In this document: positions 51,405 through 59,588 of the stretch, piece by piece
Layout: each line of letters starts with the position of its first letter
Position numbering within the stretch: position 1 is the stretch's first letter
From: Bog-756 sp050014755
GTDB lineage: Bacteria; Actinomycetota; Acidimicrobiia; Acidimicrobiales; RAAP-2
Assembly: GCA_050014755.1 (NCBI GenBank)
Contig: JBEKCS010000002.1
Span: forward strand, 32,361 to 96,360
Direction: 5' to 3'
DNA: 64,000 nucleotides
Position numbers and translations under genes: made by a program
Notes under the pieces: generated by a model
The model's input: only the letters and a program-made list of their open reading frames with translations
The model's database searches: none
What the model was told of the DNA's origin: nothing

Positions 51405-52248
51405 GGATACGCGCGAGCTGGCCCGAGAAGCCTCGCAGATTATCTATGACACCTGCATAGCAGCAGGAATGGGTAGCACTTCAAGTTTAGTGGAAGACTC
51501 AAGAAACAAAGGCAATAGAGATGTCGTGACTGGAACGGATCTTGCCGTTCAAGACGGGCTTAAGAAAACGCTGACTGCACTCATTCCAGGATCGAGTTTT
51601 CAGAGCGAAGAGGGTCCTTCGGAGTCCGCTGGTGACTTGGCTGGACCCAACTGGACTGTAGATCCCGTCGACGGGACGGTAAACTATTCGCGAGGCATCT
51701 ACCCCTTTACTTCGGCCGCTCTTCTACGGGACGGCCAGGACCCGGTTTTGGGTGTGGTTGTGGACATTCAAGACAGGTCAGCGGTCATTGCCATTCAGGG
51801 TGCGGGTACCTTCCGACTCCGAGGGTTGGATTTGGACAACGTGACTGAAGATCGCATAACCGTCCTTGCGCGTCCGCTTAACGAGACATTGCATTCGGTA
51901 ATGGTCACGCCAAAGATGGATGAGCGTGCCCGCATCGACAGTCTTGGATTAATGGCCTTTCTATTGGAAAACACCCTTGGTCCGCGATTGCTTGTGAGTC
52001 AAGCATACGAAGCTCGCTGTCTCGCCTACGGGGGTTTGGATTCGGTGGTCAGCCTATACAGTTCTGGCGGATGGACGAGTGGTGTGGCAAAGCTCCTATG
52101 TAGCGAGTCCGGCGGGATCGTTTTGGACATCGATCCGATTGAACCGGGCCGGAAGCACGGTTTTGCTCTTGCTTCTTGTGATGCCGTCGCAGGATTGCTG
52201 TGCCAACACTTGGAGCACGCGGGCTACTCGGTCTCGGCCGTAGAATAG
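51394..52248 (+). CDS. inositol monophosphatase-like protein with altered metal site
   Basis: A 284-residue IMPase/FIG-superfamily protein. Motifs are DVVTGTDLAVQ, EEGPS (Glu72-Glu73) and WTVDPVDGTVNYSRG (Asp90, Asp93). The final motif, normally WDxAAG with a metal-binding Asp, reads GGWTSGVAKLLCSESGG, so that Asp is Thr (about residue 228). This may reduce or alter activity. ATG with AAGGAG overlaps the DUF4254 gene end. Confidence 0.82.
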   Translation: MKLEDTRELAREASQIIYDTCIAAGMGSTSSLVEDSRNKGNRDVVTGTDLAVQDGLKKTLTALIPGSSFQSEEGPSESAGDLAGPNWTVDPVDGTVNYSRGIYPFTSAALLRDGQDPVLGVVVDIQDRSAVIAIQGAGTFRLRGLDLDNVTEDRITVLARPLNETLHSVMVTPKMDERARIDSLGLMAFLLENTLGPRLLVSQAYEARCLAYGGLDSVVSLYSSGGWTSGVAKLLCSESGGIVLDIDPIEPGRKHGFALASCDAVAGLLCQHLEHAGYSVSAVE

Positions 52249-52257
52249 AGCGGGAGC

Positions 52258-53184
52258 ATGACGGCAATCGCACCATCGGCAGACTCGTACCGCGGCGGCA
52301 ATGGAGATGGCTCTGTTGGTATTGACCTGGGTAAGACACATATCAGGTTCTACTCTGTGCTATCCGGTCACGTTGTCAAGAAGGCAGTTCTTGTGAACTC
52401 CCGAGAGCCGTCCGAATCGTTGGAGGCCGTCACCCAGTATTTGGAGTCGTACAAGAAGAAGCAGAATCTGGATCTTGTCGGGATTGGGGCATACGGCACT
52501 GTAGATAGGCAGAAGGGCGTAATTCTGGGGAGCAGATCTAATCCCTTGTGGATCAATATTCCCATTGTCGACATTGTCCGGTCGGCGGTTGAGATTGAAC
52601 AAGTTGCGCTTGTTAACGATGCTACGGCCGCTGCCGTGGGGCTTTGGGATCGTCTTCGCTTTTCGGGCGAATCGCTTGCCTATGTCGTCGTTGGAACTGG
52701 TGTCGGCTTAGGCGTGGCGAGGAATGGGGAGCCAGGAGGTGGATCGGGCGCCCTCTTCGGATCCATTGGAGCTATCCCCGTTGTCGGCGAAAGGACCTTG
52801 TCGGAAGTCTGTGGCGGCCGTGGCATAGTGGAAAGATATTCTCAACTGCGTGGCGACCAACATGAGGTGCTTACGGCGTCAGAGATATTTGGACGCGTAG
52901 GACTCGGAGACGCAAATGCCCTCAAGGTATTCCGGGAAGCGGTTGATGCATTGGCTGAGTGCCTCTCGTGGGTAGCAGCAGTTAGTGATGTTGACGAGAT
53001 ATTCGTCGGCGGGGGGGTGTGGACCAGTTCCAAGGAGTTTCGCTTGGAGGTGAGTAGGTCACTCCAAGGTCTCAACGGAACTCGTTCCGATTCAATAGGC
53101 AGGCTCCCATTGAGAACGACCAGAAGTTCATGGGATGGGGCTCGTGGCGCACTGAAGGTGGCCAAGAATCTCGTCAAGGGGTGA
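52258..53184 (+). CDS. ROK-family protein with degenerate zinc and catalytic-context motifs
   Basis: A 308-residue ROK kinase/repressor-fold protein without an N-terminal HTH. The phosphate-1 loop is VGIDLGKTHIRF (the usual GG is GK). The catalytic Asp context VALVNDATAAAVG is intact, as is VVGTGVGLGVARNG. However, the E-x-G-H motif is absent (GSIGAIPV), and the CxCGxxGC zinc motif is reduced to EVCGGRGIVERY. It may be a divergent kinase or a binding protein. ATG has GGGAG upstream. Confidence 0.78.
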   Translation: MTAIAPSADSYRGGNGDGSVGIDLGKTHIRFYSVLSGHVVKKAVLVNSREPSESLEAVTQYLESYKKKQNLDLVGIGAYGTVDRQKGVILGSRSNPLWINIPIVDIVRSAVEIEQVALVNDATAAAVGLWDRLRFSGESLAYVVVGTGVGLGVARNGEPGGGSGALFGSIGAIPVVGERTLSEVCGGRGIVERYSQLRGDQHEVLTASEIFGRVGLGDANALKVFREAVDALAECLSWVAAVSDVDEIFVGGGVWTSSKEFRLEVSRSLQGLNGTRSDSIGRLPLRTTRSSWDGARGALKVAKNLVKG

Positions 53185-53777
53185 CGGTGACACCAGGGTT
53201 GATACTGCATCGCTGGACTCCAGCGACGGAAGATGTAATCGCCAACGGAAGTACCCTGGGGATTGAATGCGACCTTTCGAAGGATGGACGAGTGTACTCA
53301 GCCAAACCTCCCTCGCCAGAGTCGATATCAATTGAGGAAGCCATCGACAAAGGTGTCAAGTCGATCGACGACGTTATGGTTCTCGATCTGAAGCTGGCAT
53401 CGGGCGAACAGGTAGGTCCGTTGATGGTCGAGTCGATCAAATATGCGGCGCTCCGCTCTCAGATGTATGTAGCCTCTTACAATCATCAAGCCCTAGTTGA
53501 TGTAAAGCGACTCTGTAAGTTTGATGTGACGATCGTTGGAATCGTGGTTGGATTGTTGGTGGATCCGCGCGGATATGCCGTGCGCGCTGGGCTAGACGGG
53601 CTGGTGATGCAACCACGCTTCCTTTCTCGTGACCTCGCTGAGGAGTTCAGTCGCGAGCGTCTGTCGCTGATTGGGAGTACGGTATCAACAAGATCTATGT
53701 TGGATGAAGTCGAAAGTAGCGGTGTCGCGCTAGCAATGATAGATGCTGATTTCCTAGTAGGCAATGGCCATGTCTGA
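53181..53777 (+). CDS. glycerophosphodiester phosphodiesterase-like protein lacking a catalytic His
   Basis: A 198-residue GDPD-like TIM barrel, shorter than usual. The N-terminal HRW keeps the His-Arg of HRG. GIECDLSKDG keeps Glu-x-Asp. The second catalytic His (normally in HD after DG) is missing (RVYSAKPP). Later strands VASYNHQALVDVKRL and LVMQPRFLSRDL fit the fold. GTG overlaps the ROK gene stop (GTGA). Probably catalytically altered. Confidence 0.65.
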   Translation: MTVTPGLILHRWTPATEDVIANGSTLGIECDLSKDGRVYSAKPPSPESISIEEAIDKGVKSIDDVMVLDLKLASGEQVGPLMVESIKYAALRSQMYVASYNHQALVDVKRLCKFDVTIVGIVVGLLVDPRGYAVRAGLDGLVMQPRFLSRDLAEEFSRERLSLIGSTVSTRSMLDEVESSGVALAMIDADFLVGNGHV

Positions 53778-54462
53778 CGAGATGATGACGACTGCGTCTG
53801 ATGATGAAGCCGGAAATGATGGTCAGTGTGACGTGAATGTCGTTGCTGGAATTCCCACTGCATCCCCCTTCGGCGGTCCAAACAGCGGTGCTGACCAGTT
53901 CGTGATTGCCGAATACGCAGCATTGAGAGCTGAGATCGGAAGGTACCAGGATCACCAGAAGCAGGTGATGAACTTCGTTGTTCTCGTGGTTGGCGGTAGC
54001 CTGGCGCTTGTTGTTCCAGTTCTGCTGAAGACCTATACTGATCGCCAGCGGGTCCTTGACATCTTACTGATCGTTCCCGTCTTCTGCTGTTTGTTGTGTT
54101 TGATTTATTACGACCGAACGGTGCGAATTATTCGATTGGCCCACTATCTGGCAACAGTGGTCAATTGCCGAGCTTCAATGCTAAGTGGTATTCCGAATGT
54201 ATGGAGCTGGGAGACGTACAAGCGTGAAACCACGATTGTCAGTCGGCGCTTGGCATTGTGGGTAGATCGCGTGAGGTGGCTTATGTTCCTATTACCTGCT
54301 TGTGCATTTCCGTTCCTGTTCTTTACCTTTGGTGGTAAGTTGAAGAATAATGGAAGCGCCCTGGTATTTCTGATAGTTGATGTCTGCGTTCTATTGGGCA
54401 CTGTTATCATTGTATTTAAAGTGGAAGAGACACAAGGAGTAGTTGGAGATCCGGATGAGTAG
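53770..54462 (+). CDS. four-helix membrane protein
   Basis: About 230 residues. After a 45-residue polar N-terminus comes FVIAEYAALRAEIGRYQDHQ, a segment typical of small bacterial membrane sensor/effector proteins. Four transmembrane helices follow in two pairs (about residues 65-85, 95-115, 170-190 and 200-220). The gene overlaps the GDPD-like gene by 8 bp. A pore or anchor role is possible; no family assigned. Confidence 0.65.
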   Translation: MSDEMMTTASDDEAGNDGQCDVNVVAGIPTASPFGGPNSGADQFVIAEYAALRAEIGRYQDHQKQVMNFVVLVVGGSLALVVPVLLKTYTDRQRVLDILLIVPVFCCLLCLIYYDRTVRIIRLAHYLATVVNCRASMLSGIPNVWSWETYKRETTIVSRRLALWVDRVRWLMFLLPACAFPFLFFTFGGKLKNNGSALVFLIVDVCVLLGTVIIVFKVEETQGVVGDPDE

Positions 54463-54489
54463 AGTCGCAATTCTTGCCTGGAGGGTAGC

Positions 54490-55242
54490 GTGACCGGACT
54501 TTCTGTGACAGTACTTGGGGAGTATGCGGGCTATGCGGGACCTTCGGGTGGACTGAGCGGTTATCTCATACAGAGTGCGGATACTGCACTGCTAGTTGAT
54601 ATGGGTTCCGGTACTCTGGGATGTTTGCAATTGCACTTGAAGTTGCCTGAGTTAGCAGGAGTCGTTGTAACTAGCTCTTCGGTGGGTCACTGGGGCGAAC
54701 TGCCAACGTTCTTTCACGCATGCAGTGTGGCCTTTAGGTTCCCTGGTGGGTTGCCTATATATATGCCCGAAGGATACCGCAATTGGTTTGAGTATGAGCC
54801 TCCATCTGGATCGGGAGTCGAACTGATTGAGATGGATAAGCGCCTGGTCGCCTCGGAATGGTCGGTTGGTGAGTTGCGGATTGCCGGTGAAGGAGACGGG
54901 CAATCGATGGCGCTTGCCGTCGGCGGAAGTGGCGTAAAGATAATGTATTCCTCTGACATGGGTGCTGGGTGGTCTCCCAGGGCTGATTGGAGAGGAGTTG
55001 ATCTTGCCATGATCGAGGCGACCCTTGGTTCAGAAGGAAAATCGGAGCAGACGGATGACCGGCGTAGACACATGACTGCCGAAGATGCCGGAAGATTGGC
55101 AACTGAGCTTGAAGCAAAGCGCCTGTTGGTAACGCATGTGTCACCCAAGAGCTATTCGGAAACGCTTCGAGACTGTGCTGCGGAGTGGTTCTCTGGACCG
55201 GTGGACTTGGCGAGCAGAAATAGCGCTTACCACATTGAATGA
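54490..55242 (+). CDS. metallo-beta-lactamase-fold protein with lost metal ligands
   Basis: A 250-residue protein of the RNase Z/cyclic-nucleotide-phosphodiesterase-like MBL group. The N-terminal LSVTVLGEYAGYAGPSGGLS and LLVDMGSGTLGCLQLHL fit well. The HxHxDH signature is replaced by TSSSVGHWGELP, keeping only the final His. The usual SGDT is SSDMG, while VTHVSP is kept. It cannot bind two metals in the normal way. GTG has GGAGGG upstream. Last gene of the operon. Confidence 0.72.
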   Translation: MTGLSVTVLGEYAGYAGPSGGLSGYLIQSADTALLVDMGSGTLGCLQLHLKLPELAGVVVTSSSVGHWGELPTFFHACSVAFRFPGGLPIYMPEGYRNWFEYEPPSGSGVELIEMDKRLVASEWSVGELRIAGEGDGQSMALAVGGSGVKIMYSSDMGAGWSPRADWRGVDLAMIEATLGSEGKSEQTDDRRRHMTAEDAGRLATELEAKRLLVTHVSPKSYSETLRDCAAEWFSGPVDLASRNSAYHIE

Positions 55243-55313
55243 GCGCCGAGATTGGAAGAGAATGACGTCGAATGGCTTCTTTCGTTAGATTGCCCAAGCG
55301 ACTGAGGTGTTGC

Positions 55314-55319
55314 TAGGCT
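55314..55319 (+). promoter_or_regulatory. -10 box of lsr2
   Basis: TAGGCT ends 6 nt before the lsr2 ATG, predicting a leaderless transcript separate from the upstream operon. Confidence 0.4.
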
Positions 55320-55325
55320 ATTGCT

Positions 55326-55664
55326 ATGGCACAAACCGTAATTGTAAAGCTCACAGACGACCTTGACGGCGGTGATGCTGACGAGACTGTCGAGTTCTCG
55401 TTGGACGGCAAGTCGTATCAGATCGACCTGAATAAGAAGAACGCCGCAGGGCTACGGAAAGCGCTTGAGCCATACGTCCAGAAAGGGCGCGTGGCCAAGA
55501 GTGCGTCGAGGACACGGTCTGGCAGTGGCACCGGAACTGCCACCCTCTTCTCCGGCCTGGACGCCGAGGAGAAGGACCGGTTCCGACGGTGGGCCAAGAT
55601 GCCCACCGCGCGAAGGATCGGAGATGGCCGCGTACAGGAGTGGATCGACGCCGGGAGGCCGTAG
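55326..55664 (+). CDS. lsr2: Lsr2-family nucleoid-associated protein
   Basis: A 112-residue xenogeneic silencer. The N-terminal dimerisation domain reads AQTVIVKLTDDLDGGDADET, then VEFSLDGKSYQIDLNKKNAA and LRKALEPYV. A basic linker and the C-terminal AT-hook-like DNA-binding domain follow. In that domain the typical RGR motif position reads TARRIGDGRVQEWI, so the RGR itself is not intact. The gene sits directly beside the AT-rich operon that such a protein might silence. Confidence 0.88.
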   Translation: MAQTVIVKLTDDLDGGDADETVEFSLDGKSYQIDLNKKNAAGLRKALEPYVQKGRVAKSASRTRSGSGTGTATLFSGLDAEEKDRFRRWAKMPTARRIGDGRVQEWIDAGRP

Positions 55665-55751
55665 GCCCCTATCGAGGCTTACCCAATCGCTGAGACCCTG
55701 GCATTCGAGGACGGCAGTCGCTGGTCGGGCCTTCGCCTATCGTGACTGCCG

Positions 55752-56549
55752 ATGCCAGATGTCACCGATTTGCAGTCATGGCTGCGCGACCAGTGCGCCG
55801 AGTTCGTCTTCAGCCCGGAGGGCGTGTACGTAGCGACCGGTGAGCATCCGTGGCCTTTAGTGGCCGAGTCATCCGCTGACCTCACGGATCAGCTTGAGGC
55901 CGGGGGACACCTTGTCTCGTTGCCCAAGGAGTCCGCGGCCCTCGCGAACGTTATCGAGGTAGCTCTCGTCGACTTCCTTCTCGAACGGCTCGGCAGACTT
56001 GTTGGCGGCGAAGGTCGGCGCGGCGAGGAGCGGAGCTACCCGGACCTTGAGATCTCCGGTGACGCGTTCGGGGGTGGGTTCCACGCTGTCGACATCAAGA
56101 TGGCGCGGCTGAAAGCCACAGGAAAGTACGCCGGCAAACAGACCCAGTCACGTTGCACGCTCTACACCGGCAACACCTATTTCAAATGGCCGACGATCAA
56201 GTGGCCTGGCATGTACCGGCCGTTCGATGACTACGCCAGCCATCTCGACATCATCGGGGTCTACCGCCTCGACCTCGACTACCGAGGTCGCGTCCGCGAC
56301 CTGGAGTTGTTCGTCCACCACCCATGGCGGATCGCCTCCCACGAACGTTCCAGTACCACCAGGGAGTACATCGGCGCCGTACTCGGCGTTGAGGCCCTGC
56401 GTGACGGTGCCGGCGAATTCGGCAGCGAAGAGGAGTTCTATAGCTACTGGCGCGCTTTTCCTTTCCGGGTGCCGAAGGCCGTGGAGCGACAGCTGGAGAA
56501 GGCATTGAAGGCTCGGGAGGCGGGCGACCACCCCGCCCCGGGCGCGTGA
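55752..56549 (+). CDS. type II restriction endonuclease, EcoRV-like
   Basis: A 265-residue PD-(D/E)XK nuclease. ERSYPDLEISG and HAVDIKMARLK give P-D, then 15 residues, then D-x-K, the same spacing as EcoRV (Asp74, Asp90, Lys92). The length is close to that of EcoRV (about 245). TATCGT lies 8 nt before the ATG. It is followed by an m5C methyltransferase, unlike EcoRV itself, whose partner is an adenine methylase. Recognition site unknown. Confidence 0.75.
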   Translation: MPDVTDLQSWLRDQCAEFVFSPEGVYVATGEHPWPLVAESSADLTDQLEAGGHLVSLPKESAALANVIEVALVDFLLERLGRLVGGEGRRGEERSYPDLEISGDAFGGGFHAVDIKMARLKATGKYAGKQTQSRCTLYTGNTYFKWPTIKWPGMYRPFDDYASHLDIIGVYRLDLDYRGRVRDLELFVHHPWRIASHERSSTTREYIGAVLGVEALRDGAGEFGSEEEFYSYWRAFPFRVPKAVERQLEKALKAREAGDHPAPGA

Positions 56550-56613
56550 CCGGAGATTCCCCTGGCAGGACGGTAAACACCATCGCGTCACACCGGACTG
56601 GCATGCTTGCCCG

Positions 56614-57675
56614 GTGACGACCGCTGGGATTGCCATCTCTCTCTTCTCGGGTGCCGGTGGTCTTGACCTAGGCGTGGAGTCCGCTGGATTCGATGTCGCT
56701 GCCGCCGTGGAATTGGACAGCGATGCCGCTGACACGATGGAGAAGAATTTCGCTGGGCTTGCAAGTCCTGTCATCCGACGGAACATCTTCGACGTACCCA
56801 CCAAGGAGCTCGTCCGGGCCGCAGGGCTGCGTGGACGTGAGCGTCCGGATCTACTAATCGGCGGACCGCCTTGCACCCCGTTTTCCAAGTCCGGATTTTG
56901 GCTGGAATGGAAGCGAGACGGCCTCGACCCGGACGCCAGCTTGTTGCAAGCGTACACCCGGGTCCTTGCCGAAGCGCGGCCGAGGGCCTTTCTGTTGGAG
57001 AACGTCTACGCGCTGACGTACAACAACAAGGCCAGCGCTCCAGCGTTTGCGCGCCTCCTTCGGGAGATCGAAGGTGCCGGCTATCAGTGCCAATGGGGGG
57101 TACTGAACGCTGCCGACTACGGGGTGCCTCAGTTGCGCCCCAGACTGTTCATCGTCGGCACACGCAAGGGCGATCGGCTCCCCGGGCTGCCGGAGCCGAC
57201 TCACTCGGGTACTTGGGAGCGTCGGCAATCGGCGACAACCGGCCTCCCACATGTAACAACAGGGCAAGCACTCGAGGGATTGGCCGACATACCGGAGCGA
57301 GAGGAAGTCGTACGAGGGCAGTGGGGCCACCTGCTACCCGGCGTTCCGCCAGGCCAGAACTACCTCTTCTACACGGCCAAGCGCGGACATCCCAAGCCGC
57401 TATTCGAGTGGAGGAGCCGTTACTGGTCGTTCCTGCTCAAGCTTGATCCGAATCGGCCCTCGCCGACGATCCAGGCACAGCCTGGGCCAAATGTCGGACC
57501 ATTCCATTGGGACAGCAGGCGCCTCCGGGTCCCAGAGCTTCGGCGGCTGTTCACGTTTCCGGACGACTTTGAGCTGGTGGGACGCCGCGTGTCAGTGCAG
57601 GCTCAGATTGGAAACTCGGTACCACCCCTCCTTGCCGAGACGGTCGCACGGAAGCTCGTCAACGATCTACTCTGA
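56614..57675 (+). CDS. DNA cytosine-5 methyltransferase 1
   Basis: A 353-residue m5C methylase. Motif I is ISLFSGAGGLDLGVESAGF. Motif IV is GGPPCTPFSKSG with the catalytic Cys. Motif VI is FLLENVYAL, motif VIII contains YGVPQLRPRLFIVG, and motif X is QIGNSVPPLLAE. The target-recognition region (residues 195-290) is compact. GTG start. It is followed by vsr, whose product repairs T:G mismatches from deaminated m5C. Confidence 0.92.
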   Translation: MTTAGIAISLFSGAGGLDLGVESAGFDVAAAVELDSDAADTMEKNFAGLASPVIRRNIFDVPTKELVRAAGLRGRERPDLLIGGPPCTPFSKSGFWLEWKRDGLDPDASLLQAYTRVLAEARPRAFLLENVYALTYNNKASAPAFARLLREIEGAGYQCQWGVLNAADYGVPQLRPRLFIVGTRKGDRLPGLPEPTHSGTWERRQSATTGLPHVTTGQALEGLADIPEREEVVRGQWGHLLPGVPPGQNYLFYTAKRGHPKPLFEWRSRYWSFLLKLDPNRPSPTIQAQPGPNVGPFHWDSRRLRVPELRRLFTFPDDFELVGRRVSVQAQIGNSVPPLLAETVARKLVNDLL

Positions 57676-57708
57676 CTCCATGTCGGCCTACTCTGACTCC
57701 ATGTCGGC
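57667..57708 (+). repeat. 21-bp tandem duplication across methylase stop and vsr start
   Basis: Two perfect head-to-tail copies (57667-57687 and 57688-57708) of a 21-bp unit starting CTACTCTGACTCC. Each contains an in-frame ATG for vsr. The first copy carries the methylase stop codon. It adds seven codons to the vsr N-terminus. Confidence 0.85.
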
Positions 57709-58183
57709 GGCGACCACCAAGGAGTTCCACACGACCCCCGCCGTTCACCGTCGGATGAGCACCCACCCCCGCAAGGACACCATCCCGGAGATGGCTCTAC
57801 GACGCGAGCTTCATCGGCGTGGCCTGCGCTACTTCGTACATCGCCGTCCTATCGCCGGGCTTCGTCGTGAAGCTGACATCGTCTTCCCTCGTCTTCACCT
57901 CGCAGTCTTCATCGATGGGTGCTTCTGGCACGGCTGTCCAGACCACGGCGGCGTCCCAGAACGCAATGACTGGTATTGGAAGCCAAAGATCGAAGGCAAC
58001 CGTGCACGAGATATCGATACCAATGAGCGGTTGGCACGTGAAGGCTGGACTGTGCTCCGATTTTGGGAGCACGAATCCCCGCTGATTGCCGCGGATATCG
58101 TGGCAAAGGTGGTTGGATCACTCGGCCGCTCGGAATCCGGAGCTACGGTCGGAAAGGTAAATGATTGCGATGGCGTCTCGTAG
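57680..58183 (+). CDS. vsr: very short patch repair endonuclease
   Basis: A 160- to 167-residue Vsr nuclease that nicks 5' to T in T:G mismatches within methylated sites. Motifs are MALRRELHRRGLRYFVHRRP, ADIVFPRLHLAVFIDGCFWH (catalytic Asp and His), GCPDH and KIEGNRARD. The segment VLRFWEHE follows. Two duplicated ATGs are possible (57680, 57701). Its end overlaps the second methylase start by 23 bp. Confidence 0.9.
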   Translation: MSAYSDSMSAATTKEFHTTPAVHRRMSTHPRKDTIPEMALRRELHRRGLRYFVHRRPIAGLRREADIVFPRLHLAVFIDGCFWHGCPDHGGVPERNDWYWKPKIEGNRARDIDTNERLAREGWTVLRFWEHESPLIAADIVAKVVGSLGRSESGATVGKVNDCDGVS

Positions 58184-59474
58184 GCCCGTCGCTGTAGATC
58201 TCTTTTGTGGCGCTGGCGGAATGAGTCTGGGCTTTGAACAAGCAGGCTTCGATGTCCTGGCGGCCGTCGACCACGATCCCGTTCACCTTGCTGTTCATTC
58301 GTATAATTTCCCGCTGACTGCGGTTGTCTGCTCAGATATCGAGTTCACGACAACCGAAACCATCCACAGTGCGATCCGAAAAGGTTGGGCATCTCACGCG
58401 AGGGACGGTGAATGGGACGGAACAATCGACTGCGTGTTTGGGGGGCCAAGCTGTCAGGGATTTTCCTACATTGGACTCAACAACACGGACGACCAACGCA
58501 ATGACCTCATCTTCGCATTCTCCCGCCTGGTGGCAGATCTACAACCAAAGTCATTTGTTCTAGAGAATGTCCCGGGGATAATGAGCCCAAAGTACCGAGG
58601 TGCCCTTGCGAAATTGATGAACGGATTTCGCCGCGCCGGCTACAAGGTGGCCGAGGACAGACCCCTGTTGCTAGATGCAGCAGACCACGGCGTCCCCCAG
58701 TGGCGGAAGCGTGTCTTCTTGGTTGGAGTGCTTAACGACACGCCGTTGCCAGTCGCGCCGGCGCCGGCGCTATCCGGCCCCACCACGCGAAACGCTCTCA
58801 GCGGATTGCCAAACGTTGACGGGTGGCAGAGTCTCCGGACGACTGAACGCCTGACGCTGACGGAGCGCGGATTGGCTGAGCTCAGATTGAAGTCATCCGA
58901 CTATGCGCAGACATTGAGGTCGCCATTCATGGCGGAGTACCCGCGCCAATGGGATGAACGTGTCATCACCGGAGCTGGACGGACTGACCACTCAACCAAG
59001 GTCACGCATCGATTTCAAAAGCTCCCTCACGGGGGAGAAGACGGACCCAGCCGATTCCGGAGACTGGATCCGAAGGGCAAGTCTTTCACTCTTCGAGCTG
59101 GCACCGGAAGAGATCACGGTAGCTTCACTGCTCCGCGGCCCATCCACTACGCCTACCCCCGAGTCGTGACCGTGCGCGAGGCCGCGCGCCTTCACTCGTA
59201 CCCGGATTGGTTCGGCTTCCACGTCACCAAGTGGCATGCTCACCGGCAGATCGGAAACTCAGTCCCGCCGCGGCTCGCCTACGCCGTAGCCTCCTCGATC
59301 ACGAAAGCGCTCGGAGTGAATACAGCAGAGCCGCCGACGACCACGCTGGCGCTTGGCGACCCCACGCTCTTGTCGATGAGTTTGGTCACTGCGGCCGACC
59401 ACTTCGACTACGACCGGAGGCTGCTCCCTTGGGACGTCCGCCGAAAGGACCTCACCAAGTCCGATGTTCATTGA
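58161..59474 (+). CDS. DNA cytosine-5 methyltransferase 2
   Basis: A 437-residue m5C methylase. Motif I is VDLFCGAGGMSLGFEQAGFD. Motif IV is GGPSCQGFSYIG, in which the usual Pro before the catalytic Cys is Ser. Motif VI is FVLENVPGIMS, motif VIII is HGVPQWRKRVFLVG, and motif X is QIGNSVPPRLAYAV. A longer recognition region than in methylase 1 suggests a different specificity. An alternative ATG lies at 58170. Confidence 0.9.
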   Translation: MIAMASRRPVAVDLFCGAGGMSLGFEQAGFDVLAAVDHDPVHLAVHSYNFPLTAVVCSDIEFTTTETIHSAIRKGWASHARDGEWDGTIDCVFGGPSCQGFSYIGLNNTDDQRNDLIFAFSRLVADLQPKSFVLENVPGIMSPKYRGALAKLMNGFRRAGYKVAEDRPLLLDAADHGVPQWRKRVFLVGVLNDTPLPVAPAPALSGPTTRNALSGLPNVDGWQSLRTTERLTLTERGLAELRLKSSDYAQTLRSPFMAEYPRQWDERVITGAGRTDHSTKVTHRFQKLPHGGEDGPSRFRRLDPKGKSFTLRAGTGRDHGSFTAPRPIHYAYPRVVTVREAARLHSYPDWFGFHVTKWHAHRQIGNSVPPRLAYAVASSITKALGVNTAEPPTTTLALGDPTLLSMSLVTAADHFDYDRRLLPWDVRRKDLTKSDVH

Positions 59475-59531
59475 ACCCTGCCTAGGCACATTGCAGGTAG
59501 CAACTAGTGGTTCTGGCAACTGGGAGGTGTA

Positions 59532-59588
59532 ATGACGGCTATTTGGCCAAAGGAACGACGTGGATCCTCGGAGTCGACAGTCTCGTGA
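59532..59588 (+). CDS. 18-residue leader ORF coupled to the GHKL ATPase
   Basis: The ATG is preceded by GGGAGGTG; the peptide begins MTAIWPKERRGSS. The stop overlaps the GTG of the ATPase as GTGA (59585-59588). This overlap is the main reason for choosing the ATPase start. Confidence 0.5.
   Translation: MTAIWPKERRGSSESTVS

Noticed and set aside
53770..54462. CBASS or Thoeris effector
   Set aside because: Four membrane helices alone are not enough; no cyclase, TIR, or NAD-processing gene is present in the operon.
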